A stretch of DNA of 64,000 nt from positions 1,116,001-1,180,000 of the forward strand of contig CAWBGY010000005.1 of the NCBI GenBank assembly GCA_963788505.1, given 5' to 3'. How positions within the stretch are numbered: position 1 is the stretch's first letter; every line of letters starts with the position of its first letter. This document shows, piece by piece, positions 53,892-62,600 of this stretch. The position numbers and the translations under genes are program-made. Under the pieces are notes generated by a model. The model searched no databases. It was not told the origin of the DNA and worked only from the letters and a program-made list of their open reading frames with translations. Source of the DNA: JAIQFF01 sp963788505 (GTDB lineage: Bacteria; Acidobacteriota; Terriglobia; Terriglobales; Acidobacteriaceae).

Positions 53892-54812
53892 TTACGCAAC
53901 TCGCGGTCGTACCAGGAGACCGTTTTGCCTCAGGCCGGCATCGAGCGGCGTAGTCGACTTCCAGCCCAGCCTCTCGGCCGCCGGAGCGGTATCTGCCACC
54001 CGCACTCGCTCGAGCGGCCGGTCTGGGAATGCCCCAAACCCGGGAGCCACTTGCGAGCCCGTAATTTCAATCAGCTTCTCGACTACGGTACGAATGGAAA
54101 CCAGCTCACCCGAACCCAGGTCGAAGGTGCATCCCTCAACTCCGGGAACCAGCGCCGCCGCGATCATGCCTTCGACCACGTCATCGACATAGACCCAGTC
54201 CACCGGCCGCTGCCCGCTCGAAAGCTTCGGCGACTGGCCCTGCAGCAGGGTCAGGGTCACGTGCGGAATCAATTTATGCGCGCGCTGCCCAGGTCCGTAA
54301 GCCATGAACGGCCTGACCATGACCACCGGTGTCTTATAAAGCGCGTGAAACATGCGGGCATAGACTCCTGCCGCCCATTTCGCGGCCGCGTATGGGCTGG
54401 CTGGAGGAATATGCGCATCGGAGGCCGTCGGCTCCTCCATCGAGGCGGCCAGAAGGATTCTCCGTGTGGTCTTGCGCTCGGCCACCGCGGTCAGAAGGTT
54501 TACAGTCGCCCCCAGGTCCTGGTGAAGCGTAGGCAGGACGTGCTCCAGGTCCGGCGCTCCAACGCCGTGCCCTGAAAGATGAAAAATAATCTCGGGACGC
54601 ACCCGGTCCAGCAGGTCGCGGACTTCGCCGGCATCAGTAAAATCCACCCGATGCCAGCGCATCCCGGATGAAGCTGCGGCCGGCGGCTGCGTACTGGTGG
54701 CGTGAACTTCAGCTCCCAGCTCCGCCAGGCGCGCCCCCAGATTCGAGCCGAGGAATCCCCGTCCTCCGGTCACCAACACCCTCTGGCGGGTTAGCGTTCT
54801 GAGATCGGCCAT
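53892..54812 (-). CDS. NAD-dependent epimerase/dehydratase (sugar nucleotide SDR)
   Basis: An extended SDR of 306 aa. VLVTGGRGFLGSNLGARLAELGAEV is the NAD site. The YxxxK catalytic pair is in SPYAAAKWAAGVYARMF, and the serine is replaced around LLAASMEEPT by AASM. VMVRPFMAYGPGQRAHKLIPHV and RPVDWVYVDDVVEGMIAAAL are typical sugar-nucleotide SDR segments. It probably reduces, epimerises or dehydrates a CDP-sugar made by RfbF; the exact step is not clear. It lies between the C-methyltransferase and the 2OG-oxygenase-like gene. Confidence 0.82.
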   Translation of the reverse strand: MADLRTLTRQRVLVTGGRGFLGSNLGARLAELGAEVHATSTQPPAAASSGMRWHRVDFTDAGEVRDLLDRVRPEIIFHLSGHGVGAPDLEHVLPTLHQDLGATVNLLTAVAERKTTRRILLAASMEEPTASDAHIPPASPYAAAKWAAGVYARMFHALYKTPVVMVRPFMAYGPGQRAHKLIPHVTLTLLQGQSPKLSSGQRPVDWVYVDDVVEGMIAAALVPGVEGCTFDLGSGELVSIRTVVEKLIEITGSQVAPGFGAFPDRPLERVRVADTAPAAERLGWKSTTPLDAGLRQNGLLVRPRVA

Positions 54813-54877
54813 TACGTTTCCCTGGCGGGCATTTCCGCCGCTCTCGACTGGGCGACTCCAGTCGGAATTCGGCGACG

Positions 54878-55780
54878 CTAGTCGGCGACGCTCAATACCC
54901 GCGGCGGAGTGTCGTACTTCGCGATCACGTCATCTGGAATGTGCGCCAGATCGGTGCTCCGCAAATAATCTCCCATGGTGGTGCCGGTGCATTCTGAATC
55001 GACATTCGGAGCGCCGCGTCCGGCCTGGGCATCGCTAAGGTTCACCGTCCGGAAATCGATGCTGAACCGGGTCTTGCCTGAATCGTTGGGCACGGTCGAA
55101 TGCATTTGAGCTCCCGAAAAAATGATGATGCCCCCGGGCGGTGGGATCAGCCGTATCTGGGGATCGAGTTCCATGGGCTCCTCCGCCTTCGGCTGTTTGC
55201 GAGTATCGGTCTTGATATGCTGCGCCGCCGTCTGCCGGCTGGTGCGGTTCCATTCGGCGTAGTTATAGTCGCGCGATCCGTTGCGCACGCCCTGGCTCCA
55301 GTAGCGGGGATGAAACGCCATGCTGTTGGCGGGCACAATCTGGTAGATCGGAAGCCACCAGTTGAGCTGGCAGGAAGGCGCCGAATACCAGGTGTCGCGG
55401 TGGGGGTGAAAAGCATAGGCAATTCCCGACTTCAAATAGTCGTCCGAGGTCGCCGTGCGCATACGGGGCACGTCGAAATAGGTCTGCTCGGGATCGCAGC
55501 CCAGGGTTTGCAGGATCTCCCGAATATATTGCTTGGATTTCGGATGATGGATGAACTTCGGCTTCAGCTGCGCCAGCAGGGCGGCGTACTCCTCGACCGG
55601 CAGGTGGTACTGCGCCGTTTCCGGATCCAGCGTGCCGAAAGCCTCGCGAATCATTTCCCGGGCAAATTCGCAGAAGGCGAGGGACGCCGGACACGAGTTG
55701 TAAACAAAGAGTTGTCCTTCATAGAGGCTCTTGCGCCGGACATCATCACTCACCACTGCGTCGGTAAAAACGGAATTCAT
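54878..55780 (-). CDS. Fe(II)/2-oxoglutarate oxygenase-like protein
   Basis: A 300-aa protein with features of the phytanoyl-CoA-hydroxylase-type non-haem iron fold. The likely iron triad is HxD in AFHPHRDTWYSAPSC (about residue 123) and the distal His in GAQMHSTVPNDSGKTRFSIDFR (about residue 226), with the 2OG-binding Arg after it. PPPGGIIIFSG precedes the distal His as in the family. Within a sugar locus it could hydroxylate or oxidise a sugar nucleotide or an attached acyl group. The family assignment is by motif only. The DUF4910-type gene is 33 bases upstream. Confidence 0.65.
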   Translation of the reverse strand: MNSVFTDAVVSDDVRRKSLYEGQLFVYNSCPASLAFCEFAREMIREAFGTLDPETAQYHLPVEEYAALLAQLKPKFIHHPKSKQYIREILQTLGCDPEQTYFDVPRMRTATSDDYLKSGIAYAFHPHRDTWYSAPSCQLNWWLPIYQIVPANSMAFHPRYWSQGVRNGSRDYNYAEWNRTSRQTAAQHIKTDTRKQPKAEEPMELDPQIRLIPPPGGIIIFSGAQMHSTVPNDSGKTRFSIDFRTVNLSDAQAGRGAPNVDSECTGTTMGDYLRSTDLAHIPDDVIAKYDTPPRVLSVAD

Positions 55781-55813
55781 ATATTTTCTCCTGGCCCAGA
55801 TCGACTTTTGCGA

Positions 55814-57142
55814 TCAGGCTACCGCCTGCCCGCACTCTTTCAGCAAACCGTGTTCCCGCAACGTGCGGGCGCCGAACTCGATGGCATCGAAATCGAGTCC
55901 TGACCGCTCCGCGATGTCCAGCAGCGAATGACCGCCGTCGGACAGATTCAACACCCACAGCATGGCCATCTCGCGCGCGCCCGTATCCGCCTGGCCGCCG
56001 ATGGCGCGATAAAGCCCGCGCTTCCCCAGTTGAGGTTCACACTTTGGATTCAGATTCTGGTAGATCTTGTTGTTCTCCAGCACGCCGAATATCTTGCGAC
56101 AGATGGCGAGCGATTCCTCGAGCGCCGTGGGCCGCACAAAATCCAGATTGTCGGCTGAAGTGTGATACTCCGGAAAAGTGCCATAAGGGCTGCGCGAGAA
56201 CCTTCCCACCGCCAGATTGATTCCCGGGGAACAATACTGACGCTCGTCGTAGCCATACGGCGAGAACTCGGCAATTTCAAACGGGTGCGCAGATTTCTCC
56301 AACACGTGGGCGGCAACGCGATCGATTTCGGCGGTGCCCCGCCGGCTTTTCTTGTAGGAAAACTTGCCCGGATCGCCGACTCCGGCCAGCACCAGCCCAT
56401 GCTTGATTCGCGAAATCCCCGCCTCGTTCTGGCTCAACCACGTAATGGCTCCGATGGTTCCTGGAACAAACAGGAAGCGGTAGGAATACCGATGATGCGG
56501 CCGCTCCGCTAACTCGCGGGCGAGGTTTACCGCCACCGCAATACCAGAAAGATTGTCGTTGCACAGCGAGGGATGGCAGGAGTGGCATGAAATCAGGATT
56601 TCGTCCGCGCTTTCGCCCGCCAGCAGGTATTCACCATAGCTGAGGTGTCCGTTCTCGAGCGACGAATCGATCACCACCTCGTACTCGCCCTCGGGCAAGG
56701 TGTCGAGCTGGCGCTGGCTCAGGCAGAATCCCCAGGATTCCTTGTAGTAGGACGTGCGATAGGGAATCCACTCCGGACGATCCGGCAGGGTATGCAGGTG
56801 CTCCCGCAATTCCCGCAACGACATGCTGCGCCTGACCGGTACGCTGTAATTCACCACCTGCAGGTTGGAGCGATGAAAATCGATGACCCGCTCCCCCGCC
56901 GAATTCTTTACATAGGCATCGCGGATATTCCATTCCCGCGGGACCGTCCAGTCAAACACCTGGGTGCCGCTGGGCACCTCGCGGATCGCCAGCGGAATTT
57001 CGCGTTGAATCCGCCGCAGGGTCGCGCGCAACCCATCTCCCGTAATGCTGCGGCAAATGGGATAGAGCTCCTCGATCAGGCGATACATCTCCTCGCCCGC
57101 CGTCCCGGGAGTCACCGCAACCGTTTTGGTGATGGCGTTCAT
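55814..57142 (-). CDS. DUF4910/DUF2172 protein (M28 aminopeptidase-like) of a glycan locus
   Basis: About 442 aa. MYRLIEELYPICRSITGDGLRATLRRI and the middle segment EILISCHSCHPSLCNDNLSGIAVAVNLAREL match the DUF4910 family, which has an M28 zinc-aminopeptidase fold. FVPGTIGAITWLSQNE, PYGYDERQYCSPGINLAVG and EYHTSADNLDFV follow; HxSxH-N-D and H provide metal-ligand candidates. The last 70 residues (SLLDIAERSGLDFDAIEFGARTLREHGLL) form a winged-helix-like tail. ATG 57142 is chosen over 57247 because conserved sequence starts soon after it. The family recurs beside RfbC-like and SDR genes. Its true reaction is unknown; an amide-bond or deacylation role on a sugar is inference. Confidence 0.8.
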   Translation of the reverse strand: MNAITKTVAVTPGTAGEEMYRLIEELYPICRSITGDGLRATLRRIQREIPLAIREVPSGTQVFDWTVPREWNIRDAYVKNSAGERVIDFHRSNLQVVNYSVPVRRSMSLRELREHLHTLPDRPEWIPYRTSYYKESWGFCLSQRQLDTLPEGEYEVVIDSSLENGHLSYGEYLLAGESADEILISCHSCHPSLCNDNLSGIAVAVNLARELAERPHHRYSYRFLFVPGTIGAITWLSQNEAGISRIKHGLVLAGVGDPGKFSYKKSRRGTAEIDRVAAHVLEKSAHPFEIAEFSPYGYDERQYCSPGINLAVGRFSRSPYGTFPEYHTSADNLDFVRPTALEESLAICRKIFGVLENNKIYQNLNPKCEPQLGKRGLYRAIGGQADTGAREMAMLWVLNLSDGGHSLLDIAERSGLDFDAIEFGARTLREHGLLKECGQAVA

Positions 57143-57183
57143 GTTCGCGTTCAAGATAGTCACGTGCAAGGCTGGAAGCGGCC

Positions 57184-57714
57184 TCAGCCTTTTACCAGTG
57201 GATATTCCCGGTCGCGAGCAATCATGATCCGCTCTGCCTCCGGCCACTGGATCTGAAACGCGGGATCGTTCCAGCGCACTCCACGCGCCGATTCCGGGTC
57301 ATAGAACTCCGACATCTGGTAGAAAACTTCGGTATCGTCCGCCAGCGTCTGAAAGCCGTGGGCGAAGCCTTCCGGGATATAAAGCATCCGGCCGTTGTCC
57401 GCCGAAAGCGTCTCGGCGACGTGCTGGTGATAGGTTGACGAACCCGGCCGCAGATCAACGATCACGTCGTAGATCGCGCCCCGGGTACAGCTCACCAGTT
57501 TCGCTTCTTCGTGCGGCGCAGCCTGAAAATGCATCCCCCGCAGGGTTCCCTTCCGGCGGTTGAACGAAGTGTTGCACTGCACGAAGCACGAACGCAATCC
57601 ATGCTCGGCAAATTCGCGCTCGCAAAACGTGCGCGCGAAATAGCCGCGTTCGTCCTCTCTTCGTTCCGGCTCGATCAGGAACGCGCCTTCGAGCTTGGTC
57701 GCTCTGAAAATCAA
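57184..57714 (-). CDS. dTDP-4-dehydrorhamnose 3,5-epimerase-like protein
   Basis: A cupin-type 3,5-epimerase relative, 176 aa. REDERGYFARTFCEREFAEHGL, FVQCNTSFNRRKGTLRGMHFQAAP (catalytic His), AIYDVIVDLRPGSSTY and LYIPEGFAHGFQTLADDTEVFYQMSEFYDPES follow the RfbC pattern. The replacement of GLHYQ by GMHFQ and the position in a CDP-sugar cluster suggest action on a CDP-linked keto-sugar rather than on the dTDP-rhamnose path. A second, broken RfbC copy lies at 33.2 kb. It is flanked by the DUF4910 gene (41 bases) and the SDR gene (15 bases). Confidence 0.85.
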   Translation of the reverse strand: MIFRATKLEGAFLIEPERREDERGYFARTFCEREFAEHGLRSCFVQCNTSFNRRKGTLRGMHFQAAPHEEAKLVSCTRGAIYDVIVDLRPGSSTYHQHVAETLSADNGRMLYIPEGFAHGFQTLADDTEVFYQMSEFYDPESARGVRWNDPAFQIQWPEAERIMIARDREYPLVKG

Positions 57715-57729
57715 AGCTTCGGTCCGCCT

Positions 57730-58788
57730 CTAACGCGCCAGCTGCAAGCTGGACTCGGGCGCGGCCGAGGTCCAGCGCAACGTCGAGTCCAGACGCTGCT
57801 CCCGCAGCAGGCCGCGAATGTAATCGATCCGCGAGTACCGGGTGCTCTGAAAATCTTCCAAAGTCAGGTTCACCGCGCGATAAGCGTCGTACAGCTCCCG
57901 CACGCCCTTGCGCGCGTTCCACTGCGGCTTAAAGCCGGGAACCAGGCGCTTGATCTTGCTGCAGTCCACCCGGTAGCAGCGCTTGTCCGGCCCCGCGCCG
58001 GGCGCGAACTCGATGCGGCAATTGGGCACCACTTCCTTCACCATGTCCGCCAGCTCGTGGATGCGGTAGTTTTCCTCGTTGATGCCGACGTTAAAAGCCT
58101 GATTGTGCACCACGTCGGTGGGAGCCGTCATCAGCGCCAGAAACGCCCGCGAGATATCCGCGATGTGCACAATAGGACGCCACGGCGTTCCATCGCTCTT
58201 CATCAGCACCTGCCCGGTGGTCAGGGCAAACGCCACCAGGTTGTTCAAGACCAGATCGAAACGCAGCTTGGGCGACACCCCGTACGCGGTCGCATTCCTT
58301 AGGTATACCGGGCAAAAGTGCTCGTCAGCCAGTGCCGAAAGGTCGCGCTCCACCAGAACCTTCGATTGGCCGTAGGGAGTCACGGGATTGAAACTGCTGG
58401 TCTCGTCCAGCATGTCGTCGCCGGCCGAGCCATAGGTGCTGCAGGACGACGAAAACAGGAAACGCGGCACTCCGGCTTCCTTGGCTTTGCGCGCCAGCCG
58501 CACCGATCCCAGATGATTGATGTCGAAGGTGAGCTGGGGATCCAGGTTGCCCAGCGGATCATTCGACAGCGCCGCCAAGTGGACCACGGCGTCAAATCCC
58601 TTCAGGTCGGAGGTTTCGACCTCGCGCAGGTCCTTGACCATCTCTGGAACCACCACCGGCTCAGCCCCGAACGTGCAGGCGCGATACAGATGTGTGTCCA
58701 GTCCCACCACTTCGTGCCCCGCCTCCAGAAACATGGGGACAAGCACCGTCCCGATATAGCCGCCGTGTCCCGTTACCAGTACTTTCAT
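57730..58788 (-). CDS. NAD-dependent epimerase/dehydratase (extended SDR)
   Basis: An extended SDR of about 352 aa. KVLVTGHGGYIGTVLVPMFLEAGHEVVGLD is the nucleotide site. The active-site serine cluster is FSSSCSTYG, and YxxxK is in TPYGQSKVLVERDLSALA. RNATAYGVSPKLRFDLVLNNLVAFAL is typical of a CDP/GDP-sugar epimerase-dehydratase subgroup. ATG 58788 (GGGG about eight bases before) removes 29 unrelated residues of the longer frame. As the first sugar gene of this sub-operon, it could provide the 4-keto step missing because rfbG is absent; this is inference. A 205-base gap separates it from the carrier-protein gene. Confidence 0.83.
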   Translation of the reverse strand: MKVLVTGHGGYIGTVLVPMFLEAGHEVVGLDTHLYRACTFGAEPVVVPEMVKDLREVETSDLKGFDAVVHLAALSNDPLGNLDPQLTFDINHLGSVRLARKAKEAGVPRFLFSSSCSTYGSAGDDMLDETSSFNPVTPYGQSKVLVERDLSALADEHFCPVYLRNATAYGVSPKLRFDLVLNNLVAFALTTGQVLMKSDGTPWRPIVHIADISRAFLALMTAPTDVVHNQAFNVGINEENYRIHELADMVKEVVPNCRIEFAPGAGPDKRCYRVDCSKIKRLVPGFKPQWNARKGVRELYDAYRAVNLTLEDFQSTRYSRIDYIRGLLREQRLDSTLRWTSAAPESSLQLAR

Positions 58789-58993
58789 AGTTTTCCCCTT
58801 GTGGCCCTTCTCTCGGTTATGGATGACGTCGTGTGCATGAGAACCCGGTTCCGTCCAGACTCGACGCGAAACCATGGTTGGTGCCGGTATTCAGATTCTA
58901 GTCTTCCCGCAATGCCATTCTGAACCGCCAGGTGGCCGCGAACCATGCCAGGCAAGATGGCGTGGTGTGAACCGGAGCGCCGGATAAGAATGT

Positions 58994-59248
58994 TTATTTG
59001 GGTCGCGCCAGGAAGCCGGCAATCTTGTGCAGCGAGGAGAAATTCTCTGGAACAATGTCTTCATCCTGCACTTGAATATTGTAGTTTTCTTCGAGAAACG
59101 ATATCAGCCGGACCAGGCTCATCGAATCGACGATTCCGCGTTCGATCAGGTTGGTGTTCTCATCGAAATCCTTTTCGTCGTCGTAGATCAGTTCGGTGCG
59201 GATAAAAGTCTTGATCGCAGCCAGATCAATTTGCGGTTCGCTCGGCAT
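58994..59248 (-). CDS. Free-standing acyl/peptidyl carrier protein
   Basis: An 84-aa carrier protein. The phosphopantetheine serine is in ERGIVDSMSLVRLISFLEENYNI, and VQDEDIVPENFSSLHKIAGFL completes the four-helix fold. The DSM/DEDIVPENF signature is typical of stand-alone carrier proteins that work with one partner ligase. ATG 59248 overlaps the ligase gene end by 23 bases; a longer frame would bury the start deep in the ligase. It probably receives the acyl or amino-acyl group activated by the ligase next door and presents it to the dehydrogenase and to a transferase. Confidence 0.87.
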   Translation of the reverse strand: MPSEPQIDLAAIKTFIRTELIYDDEKDFDENTNLIERGIVDSMSLVRLISFLEENYNIQVQDEDIVPENFSSLHKIAGFLARPK

Positions 59249-60857
59249 AGAGTTTGCTTTCGTTCTCCAGGGTAGTTTTGTCGATCTTTCCGGTGGATGT
59301 CTTGGGCAGCTGGTCGCACAACTCAATCCGTTCCGGGACCATGTAGCGCAGCACCCGTTCCGAACAGAATTTCATGAGTTCCGATGACGTCAGCCCGGCC
59401 ACGCCCGGCACCACGTAGGCCATCAATCGGGCCCCAATGCGTTCATCGGGTACGGCGACGACAGCGGCTTCCTTGACCCCGGGATGAGCATAGAGCGCGG
59501 TCTCGATTTCGCCCAGTTCAATGCGGTAGCCCCGGCTTTTCACCATCTTATCCCGGCGTCCAATGTACTGGTAATCTCCGCTGGGCATCAGTTTCACGAT
59601 GTCTCCGGTGCGATACATCACGTCGGCATAGGCCTGGTTCAGAGGATTGGGCAGGACGGTGGCCGCGGTCGCGTCGGGCCTTCCCCAGTAGCCTTTCATG
59701 ACGGTCGAGCTGCGCACGTACAACTCGCCTTCCTGTCCCGGAGGCACCACTCTTCCCTGCTCATCGAGCGCGAATACTTCGGTGTTGGCGCAGGCCTTGC
59801 CAATCGGGACGGGCTCGGTGCGTTCCGGCGCCACGTCGGACGCCTGCACATGGTAGTAGGTGCAGACGTTGGTTTCGGTGGGTCCGTAGAGATTGGAATA
59901 GGCGGCTTGCGGAATCTGCTGCACCAGCCGGCGAAGATACTTGCAGGGAAAGACCTCGCCCGCAAACAGGACCCAGCGCAGCCGGTCATAATTGTGACGT
60001 TCCAGCTGGCCGTGTTCGACCAGTTGAATCAGGGCCGACGGCACCGAATACCAGACGGTGATGCCCTTGTCTGAAATCCACTGCGCCAGGCGGACCGGAA
60101 ACGCGGCAACATCCCCCGGCACCAGGCAGATCGTTCCACCCGCTTTCAGGGTGCAGAACAAGTCCAGGATGGAGAGATCAAAATGGAACGGCGCATGGCT
60201 GGAAACCCGGTCTTGCTGCCTGATCTGGTATTCGGCATGGGCCCAGTTCACGAAGGTGAGCGAGTTGAGATGCGAAATCATCACTCCCTTGGGCTGTCCG
60301 GTCGAACCCGAAGTGTACAAAATGTAGGCCAGGTCATTTTCCGTCAGCGGGATTTCCGGATTGGTAGCCGGACGGGTGGCGGTAATCCGGGCAAACGATA
60401 CCGGGCCGGACTTGGCCAGCGACGCTATCGCCGGAACTTCCGTGGGCTCGTCTGTGAGCAGGATGCTCTGGATTTCAGAATTTGCAGGCAAATCCGGAGC
60501 CAGCTTCCGCAGTTGCGACGAACTGGTAATCAGCGCGCGCACCGAGCAGTTGCCCAGGACGTACGCGGCGCGGATGCTGGGCGAATGCGGGTCGACGGGC
60601 ACATAGGCCGCTCCCGCCTTCAGGATTCCCAGCAACGAGGCCACGGTCTGTGCAGATTTGGGCAGGAACACTCCCACCCGGTCTCCATTGCACACACCAT
60701 CGGCGCGCAGTTGGTGGGCGATCTGATTGGAGAGCACATCCAGCTGCGCATAGGTTAGCGTCGACTCGCCTCCGTCGACCGCAACTCCATTCGGATTCCG
60801 TTCCGCGCTCTCAGCGAGCAGTTGATGCAACAGAAATGCCACGATTTTCTCCCCCAT
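59226..60857 (-). CDS. AMP-forming acyl / amino-acyl carrier-protein ligase
   Basis: An adenylating enzyme of 543 aa. Core motifs are LAYILYTSGSTGQPKGVMISHLNSL (A3), YGPTETNVCTYYHV (A5), MYRTGDIVKLMPSGDYQYIGRRDKMVKSRGYRIELGEIETAL (A7-A8) and STGKIDK (A10, catalytic Lys). The segment APFHFDLSILDLFCTLKAGGTICLVP also occurs in stand-alone amino-acid ligases such as proline-activating ones. There is no condensation domain, so it must load the free carrier protein encoded just downstream. It overlaps both neighbours (23 and 47 bases). The substrate is not readable by eye; a fatty acid or a small amino acid are both possible. Confidence 0.85.
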   Translation of the reverse strand: MGEKIVAFLLHQLLAESAERNPNGVAVDGGESTLTYAQLDVLSNQIAHQLRADGVCNGDRVGVFLPKSAQTVASLLGILKAGAAYVPVDPHSPSIRAAYVLGNCSVRALITSSSQLRKLAPDLPANSEIQSILLTDEPTEVPAIASLAKSGPVSFARITATRPATNPEIPLTENDLAYILYTSGSTGQPKGVMISHLNSLTFVNWAHAEYQIRQQDRVSSHAPFHFDLSILDLFCTLKAGGTICLVPGDVAAFPVRLAQWISDKGITVWYSVPSALIQLVEHGQLERHNYDRLRWVLFAGEVFPCKYLRRLVQQIPQAAYSNLYGPTETNVCTYYHVQASDVAPERTEPVPIGKACANTEVFALDEQGRVVPPGQEGELYVRSSTVMKGYWGRPDATAATVLPNPLNQAYADVMYRTGDIVKLMPSGDYQYIGRRDKMVKSRGYRIELGEIETALYAHPGVKEAAVVAVPDERIGARLMAYVVPGVAGLTSSELMKFCSERVLRYMVPERIELCDQLPKTSTGKIDKTTLENESKLYAERTAN

Positions 60858-61788
60858 GAGAATGTTCGAATTGCGCCCTGGTTCCGTCCCGCAATGCCTC
60901 AGCCCACTCGACCGTCCAATCGATCACTCGTTGCGTTTGCGCCCCCGAGGAGAACGTATGATCGCCTCCTTCAAGAAGAACGAATCTCCGCTCGGGTCCC
61001 AGTTTTGCCAGTCCCAATTGATCATGAGCGTTCACTCGCTCCTCGAAGTGCGTCCAGCACGGGTCCTTGTCGCCGAAAACCAGCACGATAGGACCGGGAT
61101 ACTGCTGCAACAAAGGGCCCACCTGCGCAATCTTCTTTTGCAGACGCTCCAGTTCAGGCTCGCGCGCCGTCACCCGCGTGATCACGCCCTTCAGCAGCCG
61201 TCCGATGTTCTTGCGGTAGGTGGCGTCGGTCACCAGGCGGGACGCCTTTTTCAGCAAGTTGCCCCGCGAGAACCCCTCCACCACTCGCGAAGGATTGCCG
61301 CCATAGCCAAACTGGGGCAACGACGCATCGCGAGGATCGGCCAGTAACGAACACAACATGATTCCTTCGAGACTTTCGGCTCCGGGCTGCGCGCTGGCAT
61401 GCATCGCCACCGCCGCGCCCATGCACAGCCCCCAGAAGAAGACCGAGTCCAGCCGATATTCTCGTTTGAAAAACCGGGTCGCGGCTCCGGCGTCGGCCAC
61501 TCGATCCTGAAAGGTCAGGGGATTAATGCCGGGACTGTCGCACATGCCCCGATCGTCGTAACGTAAGGCGTAAAAACCAGCTCGCGCCAGCGCTTCCCCG
61601 ACCTGGTAAAACATCCGGTGGGTCCCGAACTTCGTATTGAAGTTTTCGTGCAACAGCACCACACCCACGCGCCGGGGGGAAGGCGCCGCAGGCGCATGAA
61701 CCACGCCGCTCATCTCCCACTTGTCGCTGCGAATTTTCACCAGCTCGGTCATTGCCTCAGTCATTGCCCCGGTCGTTGCCTCGATCAT
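60811..61788 (-). CDS. Alpha/beta hydrolase with Cys nucleophile (exosortase-A-locus hydrolase 1-like)
   Basis: A 325-aa alpha/beta hydrolase. The oxyanion region is VVLLHENFNTKFGTHRMFYQV. The nucleophile elbow reads WGLCMGAAVAM, so the usual GxSxG serine is cysteine. The acid is in VFGDKDPCW, and the histidine is in EGGDHTFSS. The pattern matches a hydrolase regularly found next to exosortase A loci, where two unrelated hydrolases lie side by side. It may be a thioesterase or acyltransferase on carrier-bound groups. It overlaps the second hydrolase by four bases and the ligase by 47. There is no signal peptide. Confidence 0.8.
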   Translation of the reverse strand: MIEATTGAMTEAMTELVKIRSDKWEMSGVVHAPAAPSPRRVGVVLLHENFNTKFGTHRMFYQVGEALARAGFYALRYDDRGMCDSPGINPLTFQDRVADAGAATRFFKREYRLDSVFFWGLCMGAAVAMHASAQPGAESLEGIMLCSLLADPRDASLPQFGYGGNPSRVVEGFSRGNLLKKASRLVTDATYRKNIGRLLKGVITRVTAREPELERLQKKIAQVGPLLQQYPGPIVLVFGDKDPCWTHFEERVNAHDQLGLAKLGPERRFVLLEGGDHTFSSGAQTQRVIDWTVEWAEALRDGTRAQFEHSHGGENRGISVASTAR

Positions 61789-62594
61789 TCCGATGACACG
61801 CTCTGCTTCAGCGATTCCAGCGTCTTGGCCGCGAAGCGGTCGGCAAACGTGGAACCAAATTCTTCCCAGAACGCGGGTTCGGGCAGCACTGCAAAGTCAA
61901 TCCGGCTGTCCGACTTCTTCCATTGTTCCACGATCACGGTTGCGCTCTTCTCTTCCGCCGGCCGTGCCAGCCAAATGACGTGTTTCGCCGGCGGCGTCTC
62001 CGGCCACTTCCCGGCTGCCGCCATATCGCGGTAGAGCTGAGGGGAGAACTCGTAGCCCATCAGGTCCAGCGGCTGTTCACTTTCGAGCTGGGCAATCATG
62101 TCCTGGGTGTTGCGCCGGACCTTGGTCACGCCCTGGTGCACCATCTCTTTTGCCAGCTGTCCGCGAAACAGCTCCCGCATATATTGGGAAATGTTGGTGA
62201 CCGGCGACCACAGCACCAGCAGGTCGACGGGCTGCTGGCACGCCGCCAGCATCGCGATGGTTCCGCCCAGCCGCAATCCGAAGTATCCCAGCCGCGCCGT
62301 CTTCAGCCGCTGGCGCGCCAGCTCAGCCGCGCTCCCCGTATCGCTGACTGCCGAGGCCAGGGTAAAGTCGCGGAACGAGCCGCCACTTTCTCCGGTCCCG
62401 AAGGGATGAAACCTGATTACCGCGACGCCTTCCGCTTCCAGTTGCTTGCTCCAGGTGGCAAAACGCGCGTATGTGGTCACCATCTCTTCCGCGAACGGCG
62501 GACAAAATACCAGCCCGGTCTGAGCGTGGTCTCCACCTTCGTGGACCACCCCATACATGCGGTGCGATTCGGTACCGAAATAACAGGCTTCCAT
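61785..62594 (-). CDS. Alpha/beta hydrolase-fold protein lacking the Ser nucleophile (exosortase-A-locus hydrolase 2-like)
   Basis: A 269-aa protein with hydrolase fold. GLVFCPPFAEEMVTTYARFATWSKQLEAEGVAVIRFHPFGTGESGG is the N-terminal strand-loop segment. The elbow is YFGLRLGGTIAML, with Arg where the Ser nucleophile should be. The C-terminal region lacks a clear catalytic histidine motif; it ends with PEPAFWEEFGS. This pattern recalls the second hydrolase of exosortase A loci. It is therefore likely a binding or scaffold protein, or uses other chemistry. It overlaps hydrolase 1 by four bases and follows the dehydrogenase gene after six. Confidence 0.78.
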   Translation of the reverse strand: MEACYFGTESHRMYGVVHEGGDHAQTGLVFCPPFAEEMVTTYARFATWSKQLEAEGVAVIRFHPFGTGESGGSFRDFTLASAVSDTGSAAELARQRLKTARLGYFGLRLGGTIAMLAACQQPVDLLVLWSPVTNISQYMRELFRGQLAKEMVHQGVTKVRRNTQDMIAQLESEQPLDLMGYEFSPQLYRDMAAAGKWPETPPAKHVIWLARPAEEKSATVIVEQWKKSDSRIDFAVLPEPAFWEEFGSTFADRFAAKTLESLKQSVSSE

Positions 62595-62600
62595 GCTTGA

